A DNA stretch of 6,997 bases. Source: Ignavibacteriales bacterium (GTDB lineage Bacteria; Bacteroidota; Ignavibacteria; Ignavibacteriales; Melioribacteraceae). The stretch covers positions 1 to 6,997 of the forward strand of contig JAGVBL010000400.1 of assembly GCA_020059785.1 (NCBI GenBank), written 5' to 3'. The notes under the pieces are model-generated. The model did not search any database, was not told where the DNA came from, and saw only the letters and a program-made list of their open reading frames with translations. The position numbers and the translations under genes are program-made. Shown in pieces: positions 1-6,275 of the stretch (positions within the stretch are counted from its first letter, which is position 1; every line of letters begins with the position of its first letter).

Positions 1-616
1 CCATATCGTAAGTATCAATTACTTTTATTGAGCCATCGGGATAATAGAAGTATGATGTGCCATCCAGAATATCGTTTTTGTAATTAGCTTCTAAAGCAAC
101 AGTTCCGAAATCATAATAAACTTTACTTTTTCCTTGGAGCTTATCATCAACATAATTTCTTTCAACTTCCAGGGCTCCGTTTTCAAAAAATATTTTTGAT
201 AGTCCATTCAGTTTACCGTTTTTGTAACTCCATATTGATTGTAAAGCGCCGCTCTTATAATAAGTTTTATTGAAGCCTTCCTGAATATCATTAACATAAT
301 TAGGTTCTGCCCATAATTCACCGGTTTCATAATACCATCTTGATAAACCTTCCAGTTTACCGTTCACATAATTCCATTCCATACTTTTTGTGCCGTCATC
401 AAAATACCAGATAGAAATTCCTTCTTCCTTTCCATTTTTAAAAAACCACTCTTTCCATAATTTGCCGTTTTGATGGTACTCTTTATAAACTCCATTCTTA
501 ATCCCGTTTTCGAAATAACCTTCGGATTTTATTCTTCCGTTGGGATAAAATTCTTTTTTCAGGTCCTGTGCACCTATCGTTGAAGCAATAATCAGTATTG
601 CAATTAGAAATTTCAT
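1..616 (-). CDS. Secreted MORN-repeat (YwqK-like) protein, C-terminus cut by window edge
   Basis: The minus-strand frame starts at an ATG at 614-616 and stays open to the left edge, giving about 205 visible residues with no stop. The first 16 residues form a short signal peptide: MK, then a hydrophobic run FLIAILIIA, then a likely signal peptidase I site after IGA and before QDL. The mature part is built of tandem units matching the MORN_2 pattern (YY-x-NG-x-L-x-x-E-x-x-Y-x-NG-x-x-x-G). About eight units are visible, and the complete internal ones keep a 24-residue period without indels. Proteins of this type are often annotated as 'YwqK family antitoxin' or MORN-repeat protein, but their function is generally unknown. 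The visible sequence shows no enzyme domain, so I assign none. Export to the periplasm or cell surface is inferred from the signal peptide. An in-frame ATG at 629-631 would add five residues (MKAGT); neither start has a convincing Shine-Dalgarno sequence. The gene is divergent from the thioesterase gene and has no evident link to menaquinone synthesis. Confidence 0.85.
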   Translation of the reverse strand, partial: MKFLIAILIIASTIGAQDLKKEFYPNGRIKSEGYFENGIKNGVYKEYHQNGKLWKEWFFKNGKEEGISIWYFDDGTKSMEWNYVNGKLEGLSRWYYETGELWAEPNYVNDIQEGFNKTYYKSGALQSIWSYKNGKLNGLSKIFFENGALEVERNYVDDKLQGKSKVYYDFGTVALEANYKNDILDGTSYFYYPDGSIKVIDTYDM

Positions 617-631
617 AGTTCCAGCTTTCAT

Positions 632-754
632 TTGTGCCAAAATTAAAAAAAAGTTACAACGTGTGTAAGTCATAAAATATTCATATGTAATAATCATCAA
701 AACAATAGTAAAATTATGATCAAATAATTAGATTGCAATAAAAAAGAGCGAGAA
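632..754. promoter_or_regulatory. AT-rich divergent intergenic region, probable promoters for both flanking genes
   Basis: This gap of about 120 bases separates the start of the minus-strand MORN gene from the start of the plus-strand thioesterase gene, so promoters for both should lie here. It is very AT-rich. On the minus strand, a TTTG near 697-701 is followed about 18 bases later by TATTTTAT near 672-679. This loosely resembles the Bacteroidota-type TTTG/TAnnTTTG promoter but is not a clean match. I found no good plus-strand -35/-10 pair. The only ribosome-binding candidate for the thioesterase is the purine-rich run AAAAAAGAGCGAG just before its ATG. No operator palindrome or riboswitch was recognised. 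The promoter role rests mainly on position. Confidence 0.35.
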
Positions 755-1159
755 ATGTTCAACTCATTTACCAAAGTTTATTTTTATGATGCCGACCCGG
801 CCGGAATTATTTTTTATGCAAGTCTGTTTAAATTTGCTCATGCAGCATACGAAGATTTTATGAGAAGTTTAAATATCGGTAGAGATCTGTTTTTTGATAG
901 GGAAGTTGTTCTGCCGATAGTTCATGCCGAAGGAGATTATTTAAGACCAATAAAAGTAGGAGATGAATTAATAATTGATGTCTGGGTTTCGCAATTAATG
1001 AATTCTTCTTTCGAACTCAGTTATAAAATTCACCAGGTGGATCTTCATGTATCTGCAACTGCAAAGACTGTTCATGTTTGTGTTTCTAAGAAGAGTTTTA
1101 AGAAAACGGAATTACCAAAGGAATTGTATTCAAAATTATCAGAACATTTACTTAAGTAG
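755..1159 (+). CDS. Hot-dog-fold acyl-CoA thioesterase, probable DHNA-CoA hydrolase
   Basis: This 134-residue protein has the length and motifs of the 4-hydroxybenzoyl-CoA thioesterase (4HBT)-like hot-dog family. Near the N-terminus it has FYDADPAGIIFY (residues 10-21). Asp14 aligns with the catalytic aspartate of the DxDPAG motif (Asp17 in the Pseudomonas 4HBT enzyme). This is followed by a helix containing HAAYEDFM and by the strand HAEGDYLRPIKVGDEL (58-72), typical of the family. In cyanobacteria and plants, related enzymes hydrolyse 1,4-dihydroxy-2-naphthoyl-CoA to DHNA between MenB and MenA. The men operon here has no other gene for that step, so I infer the same role; the motifs alone show only an acyl-CoA thioesterase. 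The enzyme should be cytosolic. The start at 755 follows the purine-rich AAAAAAGAGCGAGAA. The gene converges on menE and their coding ends overlap by 12 bases (1148-1159). Alternatives are a YbgC/FadM-type general thioesterase. Confidence 0.82.
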   Translation: MFNSFTKVYFYDADPAGIIFYASLFKFAHAAYEDFMRSLNIGRDLFFDREVVLPIVHAEGDYLRPIKVGDELIIDVWVSQLMNSSFELSYKIHQVDLHVSATAKTVHVCVSKKSFKKTELPKELYSKLSEHLLK

Positions 1160-2605
1160 TTCGATCAGTTCTTCTTTTTCAACTTTGCCAAGATCATTTC
1201 TCGGAATCTTTTCAAGGAAATAAAACTTTTTAGGAACTTTAAAGGAAGCCATCATATTTCGTAGTTGTTCCTTTAGTTCATTTGCAGTTATGCCGCTATT
1301 TGTTACGATTGCGGCGCAGATAATTTGTCCCCATGTTTCATCCGGTTCAGCAAATACATAAGTATCGATTATCGAAGGGAGCTGAATAATAAATTGTTCA
1401 ACTTCCTTCGGATTTACATTTTCGCCGCCGGTTACAATCAGGTCTTCCCGGCGTAATTCTATGTGTAAAAAACCTTCGTTATCTAACCAACCGAAATCAC
1501 CCGTTCTATAATAGCCGTCTGTTAGTTTTTTGTTCGATTCATTGGTATCGGAAAAATATTCTTTAAGCAATGATTTACTTCTGATAAAAATCTCCCCCTG
1601 TTTATAAGATTCTAAGAAAGAACCATTATTATCTGCAATTTTAATTTCGGTATCACCTAACGGCTTACCAACAGATTCGGGTTTACCGGAAAAGTCCTCA
1701 GTAGATAATGCTGATACCATCGAACACGTTTCGGTTGAACCATATACTTTTACAATTGGAAATCCATTGTTAATTGCTAAAGAACATAGAGCAGTATCGA
1801 GGTGCCCGCCGCCAAGATAGAGCTGTTTGAGATTTTGATTTGGAATAGCCTTATTATCAATTAATTGTTTAAGTGTTGTAGATACTAAAGAGACGTGAGT
1901 AGGATTGTATTTTACAAGCGCATCGATAATGTCAATATAACCTGTTGTTTCCGGTAATGTTAATGTTGCACCTGAAATAAGAGAACGGATAATTATCATA
2001 AATCCGCCGATGTGATAAAACGGCAACGAACCTAACCAGATATCACTTTCCGATAGCGGTGAGAATGAATGTGTGAGTAAAACACTTTGATAGAGATTAT
2101 TGAACGTGTGAACTACAGTTTTAGGCTTGCGTGTACTACCGGATGTGAAAAGAATGAGCGCCGTATTATTCAAATCGAAATTGCTTATTATATTTTCCGG
2201 GATACGTGAGAGATATAATTCGTTGATCAGCAATACACCGGCAGACTTTATACTTTTTACTTTATCAATGCCGGATAAATCTGCTAACAGAAATTTTGCA
2301 TCTGTAAATTCCGTTTGATATTCAATCTCTTCAAATGTATTTCTGGTATTAATTAAAACCGGAATAGCACCTACCAGCCATAAAGCATTAATTGTAAAAA
2401 TAAATTCCGGAGAGTGCTTTAATAATACTGCAATTTTATCACCGGGTAGAATTCCTTTTTGCAGTAATGCAGCTGAGAGTCTGGCAGATTGTTCGAAAAG
2501 ATAAGAATAAGATAGTGACGACTCTCCGTATATTATTGCTGGTTTCTGCCCGTACTTTTTACTTTGTTCCAGCAGCCAGTTTGTTTTGTTAGTAACAAAG
2601 TTCAT
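1148..2605 (-). CDS. menE: o-Succinylbenzoate-CoA ligase (MenE)
   Basis: This 485-residue protein belongs to the adenylate-forming (ANL) superfamily. In the menaquinone pathway it activates o-succinylbenzoate with ATP and CoA to give OSB-CoA, the substrate of MenB. Visible core motifs, in order, are the P-loop-like FTSGSTRKPK (153-162), YGSTE (288-292), YRTGD (366-370, with Asp370 expected to bind ribose), the hinge and C-terminal-domain motif LRREDLIVTGGENVNP (384-399), and PRNDLGK (468-474), where Lys474 is the expected adenylation lysine. Length is normal for MenE. The hinge motif resembles the RRSDLI-SGGEN form of Bacillus-type MenE. One oddity is Arg159, where the P-loop normally has glycine (TGxPK). 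Pathway assignment rests on the operon, because ANL motifs alone do not set the substrate. The ATG (2603-2605) overlaps the menC TGA as ATGA, which supports this start. The gene is last in the operon. Confidence 0.95.
   Translation of the reverse strand: MNFVTNKTNWLLEQSKKYGQKPAIIYGESSLSYSYLFEQSARLSAALLQKGILPGDKIAVLLKHSPEFIFTINALWLVGAIPVLINTRNTFEEIEYQTEFTDAKFLLADLSGIDKVKSIKSAGVLLINELYLSRIPENIISNFDLNNTALILFTSGSTRKPKTVVHTFNNLYQSVLLTHSFSPLSESDIWLGSLPFYHIGGFMIIIRSLISGATLTLPETTGYIDIIDALVKYNPTHVSLVSTTLKQLIDNKAIPNQNLKQLYLGGGHLDTALCSLAINNGFPIVKVYGSTETCSMVSALSTEDFSGKPESVGKPLGDTEIKIADNNGSFLESYKQGEIFIRSKSLLKEYFSDTNESNKKLTDGYYRTGDFGWLDNEGFLHIELRREDLIVTGGENVNPKEVEQFIIQLPSIIDTYVFAEPDETWGQIICAAIVTNSGITANELKEQLRNMMASFKVPKKFYFLEKIPRNDLGKVEKEELIELLK
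2602..2605 (-). other. ATGA stop/start overlap coupling menC to menE
   Basis: The menE ATG (2605-2603) and the menC TGA (2604-2602) share bases. The menC 3' end has no Shine-Dalgarno sequence on the minus strand, so menE is likely translated by termination-reinitiation. This fixes the menE start. Confidence 0.8.
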
Positions 2606-3669
2606 AATTCAATTTCAAATTTAGGAGGGAATAATTTATTATCGAATTTGATTCTGCCATTGTAAATACAAAACGGATCATCAATAATTTCATTTAGTAA
2701 ATATTCTGATACTGCCAATCCATGTGCATAGTGGTGTTTAGTAAGCGATGCAAGAAATAAGAGCATGCTTCGTCCAACAGCGGTTTCAAATGCAGAAGAA
2801 ATTATCAGGTTAACATTTTTTGTTTCTGCGAGTTTGATCATTTCTATCAGCTTAAAAACAGATCCGGTAATCATCGGTTTGACTACAAGATACTTAAAAG
2901 TTCGGTTAACAATATACATCTCCAGATCATCCATTGAAGTTATAGGGAAATCCAAGGCAATAGGAATGGGACTTAACTTAGAAAGTTTAGTCATACAATC
3001 GGCATGGCTACACGGGTCTTCGATAAATTGAATGTTGTAAGGTGATAATTGTTGAAGGTAATTATAAGCAGTGTCAATATCCCATGCGCCGTTTGCATCA
3101 AGACGCAAATTAATTTCTTCGGGGAAATTTTTTCTTACTAATTCTATGATACGTAAATCATCATTAAAATTATTGCGTCCAACTTTCAATTTTATAGTTT
3201 TATAACCAGAACTAATATCAGTATTAACACGGTTAATTACTTCACACTCGTCATCAAGAGTAATTACAGAGTTTACTTCAACAACACAATTGTTTGCTGA
3301 ATTATGTGCTTGAGTTGCAAAACCGTCTTTTTGTTTTACTGCCAAACTAAAGAGAGCTTGTTCAAATCCGAAGCGAACCGATGGAACAATTATTCTGTCC
3401 GGAGAAATATTATTCCATAATTTATTACTTAATTCAAATTCGCCGACTGAAAATAATTTAATGAGGGAATTGATATCTTCCTCGGTCTGAATAATGTTTT
3501 CATTGCTCAAACCGGGCAAGGGTGAAATTTCGCCAATACCTTCGTTCCCTTGCTTATCAGTAATTACTAAGTAGAAACCGTTTCTTTCAATTATATTATG
3601 CGCAGAGCTTATGAATGGCTTCTTAAAACTAACTTTGAATGGTTTGTATTTTATTTCTTTGATGTTCAT
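2602..3669 (-). CDS. menC: o-Succinylbenzoate synthase (MenC)
   Basis: This 355-residue protein of the enolase superfamily should dehydrate SHCHC to o-succinylbenzoate using a divalent metal. The N-terminal capping domain (about 1-130) carries GIGEISPLPG (44-53). The barrel domain shows the KxK pair TIKLKVG (Lys160, Lys162; the second is the expected base), metal ligands in RLDANGAW (Asp191), FIEDP (Glu217) and ALDFPI (Asp240), and the opposite lysine in VVKPMITG (Lys264). SSAFETAVG (291-299) is the usual late-barrel motif. All catalytic residues expected for OSBS are present. An oddity is Phe241: the residue after the third metal ligand is commonly glutamate (DE). Some family members also racemise N-acyl amino acids, but the operon points clearly to OSBS. 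The start ATG overlaps the menA TGA by four bases, and the stop overlaps the menE ATG the same way. Confidence 0.95.
   Translation of the reverse strand: MNIKEIKYKPFKVSFKKPFISSAHNIIERNGFYLVITDKQGNEGIGEISPLPGLSNENIIQTEEDINSLIKLFSVGEFELSNKLWNNISPDRIIVPSVRFGFEQALFSLAVKQKDGFATQAHNSANNCVVEVNSVITLDDECEVINRVNTDISSGYKTIKLKVGRNNFNDDLRIIELVRKNFPEEINLRLDANGAWDIDTAYNYLQQLSPYNIQFIEDPCSHADCMTKLSKLSPIPIALDFPITSMDDLEMYIVNRTFKYLVVKPMITGSVFKLIEMIKLAETKNVNLIISSAFETAVGRSMLLFLASLTKHHYAHGLAVSEYLLNEIIDDPFCIYNGRIKFDNKLFPPKFEIEL
3666..3669 (-). other. ATGA stop/start overlap coupling menA to menC
   Basis: The menC ATG (3669-3667) overlaps the menA TGA (3668-3666). It is the same arrangement as menC/menE and supports the menC start and coupled translation. 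Confidence 0.8.
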
Positions 3670-4565
3670 AACAAGATACCGATTGCAAAAAGCAATCCGT
3701 ATAATGCAGAAAGTTTTGCGGTCAGCTCTAATGTTTTATTTAATTCTTTACCGTGAAGTGTATAGATCATTCTTATCAGTTTTATGGCAACGGGTAAACT
3801 AAGAATAGGCAAAAAAACTAATAAGCTTTGCTTATAAGTAAAGAAGACAATCAATAGAATTGAATACGAAAGTATCATGAATAATACATACTGAATACGG
3901 GTGAATTTTTCTCCCATTAGAACTGCTAATGTATGTTTACCGTTTGATTGGTCTTCGAGACGATCGCGGTAATTATTAACAACAAGAATATTTGTAATCA
4001 ATGCACCGACAGGAACAGATGACCAGAATACTGTGGCAGTAATTTCCTCTGCCTGAACGTAATAAGTTCCAACCGTTCCAATCAATCCGAAGAAAAGGAA
4101 GGATGCTAAATCTCCAAGTCCGTTATAGGCAAGGGGAAATGGTCCGGCTGTATATGCTATACCGGCAATTATTGAAATGATTCCTATTAATAAAATTTCC
4201 CAACCAATTAAATAAACAAGATATAATCCGAGAATAAAGCTAAGTCCGAATGTGATTATTATACCAGCTTTCATATGATTAACCGAAATAATACCCGAAG
4301 CCACCGCACGTTGTGGTCCTAACCGTTCCTTTTTATCTGTTCCGGCTAAAAAATCGTATAGGTCGTTTACAAAATTTGTTCCTATCTGAATTAATATTGA
4401 ACAAAGTAGTGCAATCAATGCAGCGGTTAGATGAAACTTATTATCATTGATGGCAATTGAGGTTCCAACAACAACCGGCACAAGTGCGGCTAAAAGTGTT
4501 TTAGGACGCGATGCTAATATCCATGCATCTAATTTAGAAATTGTATTGGTAGTTGATGTAATCAT
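3666..4565 (-). CDS. menA: 1,4-Dihydroxy-2-naphthoate polyprenyltransferase (MenA)
   Basis: This 299-residue integral membrane protein of the UbiA prenyltransferase family should join DHNA to a polyprenyl diphosphate with loss of CO2, giving demethylmenaquinone. Motifs are the N-terminal ASRPKTLLAALVPV (18-31) common to MenA, the first Asp-rich site NFVNDLYDFLAGTD (64-77; Asn67, Asp68, Asp71, Asp77), and the second site NNYRDRLEDQSNGKHTLAV (197-215; Asp201, Asp205, Lys210). Both sites bind the Mg-diphosphate. Hydrophobic stretches suggest eight or nine membrane helices, roughly at 24-44, 47-63, 101-120, 122-141, 150-171, 177-197, 223-243, 245-262 and 282-299. The GKxTLxVxxG pattern after the second site distinguishes MenA from UbiA and chlorophyll synthase. 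The gene begins after a 42-base gap from menB, the longest in the operon, with no strong Shine-Dalgarno sequence. Its stop overlaps the menC start. Confidence 0.95.
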   Translation of the reverse strand: MITSTTNTISKLDAWILASRPKTLLAALVPVVVGTSIAINDNKFHLTAALIALLCSILIQIGTNFVNDLYDFLAGTDKKERLGPQRAVASGIISVNHMKAGIIITFGLSFILGLYLVYLIGWEILLIGIISIIAGIAYTAGPFPLAYNGLGDLASFLFFGLIGTVGTYYVQAEEITATVFWSSVPVGALITNILVVNNYRDRLEDQSNGKHTLAVLMGEKFTRIQYVLFMILSYSILLIVFFTYKQSLLVFLPILSLPVAIKLIRMIYTLHGKELNKTLELTAKLSALYGLLFAIGILL

Positions 4566-4607
4566 ATTCTTAAAAATGTAACAGGAAAATTTTTTTAATG
4601 AAAAGTA

Positions 4608-5441
4608 TTATGGCACTCTTGGAAATTTTGTAAAGTCCGGTTTCCGTTTTTCGTTATAAGCGTTTTTCCCTTCCTGGGCTTCGTCGCTCATATAATATAA
4701 CAGAGTTGCATTGCCGGCTAATTCCTGAATTCCGGCTTGTCCATCAAGTTCTGCATTAAATGCCGATTTTAACAATCGTATAGCCAGAGGACTCTTCTCA
4801 AGAATTTCATTTGCCCACTGAATGCCTTCGTCTTCAAGTTCTTCTACCGGTACAACTTTATTTACCAATCCCATTTCTAATGCTTCCTTAGCATTATACT
4901 GACGGCAGAGGTACCATATTTCTCGTGCTTTCTTCTGTCCCACAATTCTCGCAAGATAACTTGATCCGAATCCGCCGTCGAAACTTCCAACCTTAGGACC
5001 CGTCTGACCAAATATTGCGTTATCAGCCGCTATTGTTAAGTCGCAGATTACATGTAATACATGTCCGCCGCCAATAGCATAGCCGGCAACAAGAGCAATA
5101 ACAGGTTTGGGTATGCTTCTAATTTGCTTTTGCACGTCAAGTATATTAAGTCTTGGAATTCCGTCTTTACCGACGTATCCTTTATTACCTCTAATTGATT
5201 GATCACCTCCGGAACAAAAAGAATATTTGCCATCTTTAGCCGGACCGGCTCCGGTTAAAAGTATTACGCCAATTCTGCTGTCTTCCCGCGCATCTGCAAA
5301 TGCGTCATAAAGTTCCTGAGTTGTTTCCGGTCGGAATGCATTTCTTTTTTCTGGTCGGTTAATTGAAATTTTGGCAATCCCACCCATCTTTTCGTAAATA
5401 ATATCTTTGTATTCTTTCGCTTTTATCCAGTTGTACTTCAT
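4608..5441 (-). CDS. menB: 1,4-Dihydroxy-2-naphthoyl-CoA synthase (MenB)
   Basis: This 277-residue crotonase-fold enzyme should close the second ring of OSB-CoA to form DHNA-CoA in the cytosol. It is collinear with MenB of E. coli type. It has INRPEKRNAFRP (27-38), FCSGGDQ (75-81, part of the oxyanion-hole region), AGYAIGGGHVLH (119-130, the second oxyanion loop), GQTGPKVGSFDGGFGS (145-160, with Ser153 and Asp155 in the active-site loop) and the C-terminal EGKNAYNEKRKPDF (257-270), which in MenB packs against a neighbouring subunit. The QTG motif (146-148) marks the class that uses bound bicarbonate as catalytic base, rather than the QTD class with a built-in aspartate. That class assignment is family knowledge. 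The start lies three bases after the menH stop and follows AAAAAGG, a reasonable ribosome-binding site. Conservation is the highest in the window. Confidence 0.98.
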   Translation of the reverse strand: MKYNWIKAKEYKDIIYEKMGGIAKISINRPEKRNAFRPETTQELYDAFADAREDSRIGVILLTGAGPAKDGKYSFCSGGDQSIRGNKGYVGKDGIPRLNILDVQKQIRSIPKPVIALVAGYAIGGGHVLHVICDLTIAADNAIFGQTGPKVGSFDGGFGSSYLARIVGQKKAREIWYLCRQYNAKEALEMGLVNKVVPVEELEDEGIQWANEILEKSPLAIRLLKSAFNAELDGQAGIQELAGNATLLYYMSDEAQEGKNAYNEKRKPDFTKFPRVP

Positions 5442-5444
5442 CTT

Positions 5445-6275
5445 TTACCTTTTTACGTGAATAGAAGTTAAAAAATTGTTGACTAATTTAGTAAAAAGCT
5501 CCGGGTTTTCTAAATGAGTATTGTGCCCACACTTTTCAATTATTTCGTGTTTCGAATTCGGGAGTAGCAAAGCCATTTTAGAATTCAGGTCTGTATATTT
5601 TTCATCTAATCCGCCGCTTATTAAAAATACCGGAAAATTAAACTCCTTTAATCTACTCCAGAAGTCGGGCATCAATCCGGTACTGAAACCGGCAAGAATA
5701 TTTGATAATCCTACAACATTATTTTTCATCCTTTGGTTCTTAAGTCCATCACTATCAGAAATATCTTTAAGAGATTCAAAAAGAGGAATGTTAAACCAGT
5801 ATTCAAGAAATTTTTCAATTCCTTCAGTTTTTATTTTTTCCGAAAGTAGCAAATCAAACTCAACTCTTTCTTTTCTCTGATTAAAATCCTGAATACCGGC
5901 AGTACTGCTTTCTAATACAGCACCCAAAATGTTTTGATTATATCTTGCACAATAGGAAATTACAGCTCTACCGCCCATTGAATAACCAACAAGTATAACC
6001 TCCTTCAAACCGAGTTTACTTATTATTTTGTTAAGCTGACAGTTAATAGCTCCGGTAGTGTAATATCTCGGATCAACTGGTGATGAAGATTTGCCATGAC
6101 CAATCAAGTCAATTGCAATCGGAATAAATTGAGAAGGGAGTTTATCAAAAATAAATTGCCAATCTTCGGATTGCCCTGTGAATCCATGTAAAAAAACGAC
6201 GGGAATTTTTTCTGATTTTAATTTAGATTCATCTACCAGAATGTTGAAATCAATATCGTCAATTTTTATTATCAT
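5445..6275 (-). CDS. menH: SHCHC synthase (MenH), alpha/beta hydrolase
   Basis: This 276-residue alpha/beta-hydrolase-fold protein should eliminate pyruvate from SEPHCHC, the MenD product, to give SHCHC. The fold markers are VFLHGFTGQSEDW (27-39, oxyanion strand-loop), DLIGHGKSS (56-64), the nucleophile elbow VGYSMGGR (96-103, Ser99), the acid in GGLDEKY (221-227, Asp224) and CGHNTHLENP (249-258, His251). The triad Ser99-Asp224-His251 is therefore complete. GYSMGGR and the GHNxHxENP ending match known MenH proteins (E. coli triad Ser86, Asp210, His232). It is a little longer than the 252-residue E. coli enzyme. It sits between menD and menB, which is the main reason for preferring MenH to the many other hydrolases with this fold. 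The start overlaps the menD 3' end by 17 bases. No strong Shine-Dalgarno sequence is seen close to the ATG, so coupling with menD is likely. Confidence 0.92.
   Translation of the reverse strand: MIIKIDDIDFNILVDESKLKSEKIPVVFLHGFTGQSEDWQFIFDKLPSQFIPIAIDLIGHGKSSSPVDPRYYTTGAINCQLNKIISKLGLKEVILVGYSMGGRAVISYCARYNQNILGAVLESSTAGIQDFNQRKERVEFDLLLSEKIKTEGIEKFLEYWFNIPLFESLKDISDSDGLKNQRMKNNVVGLSNILAGFSTGLMPDFWSRLKEFNFPVFLISGGLDEKYTDLNSKMALLLPNSKHEIIEKCGHNTHLENPELFTKLVNNFLTSIHVKR
5448..5454 (-). promoter_or_regulatory. Shine-Dalgarno-like site for menB
   Basis: On the minus strand AAAAAGG ends six bases before the menB ATG and sits directly before the menH stop codon. It is the clearest ribosome-binding candidate in the operon and supports the chosen menB start. 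Confidence 0.45.

Noticed and set aside
1..616. Antitoxin of a toxin-antitoxin pair, from the common 'YwqK family antitoxin' label
   Set aside because: No toxin gene is visible next to it, and the product carries a signal peptide. The label is a database habit for MORN-repeat proteins rather than evidence of function.
2623..2628. Perfect AGGAGG Shine-Dalgarno-like sequence on the plus strand
   Set aside because: It lies inside menC on the opposite strand, with no start codon at a suitable distance downstream; it is explained by the Pro-Pro codons near the MenC C-terminus.
2765..3031. 88-codon plus-strand open frame inside menC
   Set aside because: It is antisense to the MenC barrel domain, has no recognisable motif, and is a shadow frame.
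5201..5210. GATCACCTCC, identical to the 3' end of 16S rRNA (anti-Shine-Dalgarno); on the minus strand a strong SD-like GGAGGTGATC
   Set aside because: It is simply the coding sequence for the conserved SGGDQ motif of MenB. There is no rRNA context and no suitably spaced start codon after it.
5048..5233. 61-codon minus-strand frame within menB in another reading frame
   Set aside because: It overlaps the most conserved part of MenB. Although an SD-like sequence lies inside it, it has no proper initiation context and no recognisable protein features.
5521..5880. 119-codon plus-strand open frame inside menH
   Set aside because: It is antisense to a well-supported MenH with all its motifs, has no ribosome-binding site or recognisable domain, and is a shadow of the real gene.
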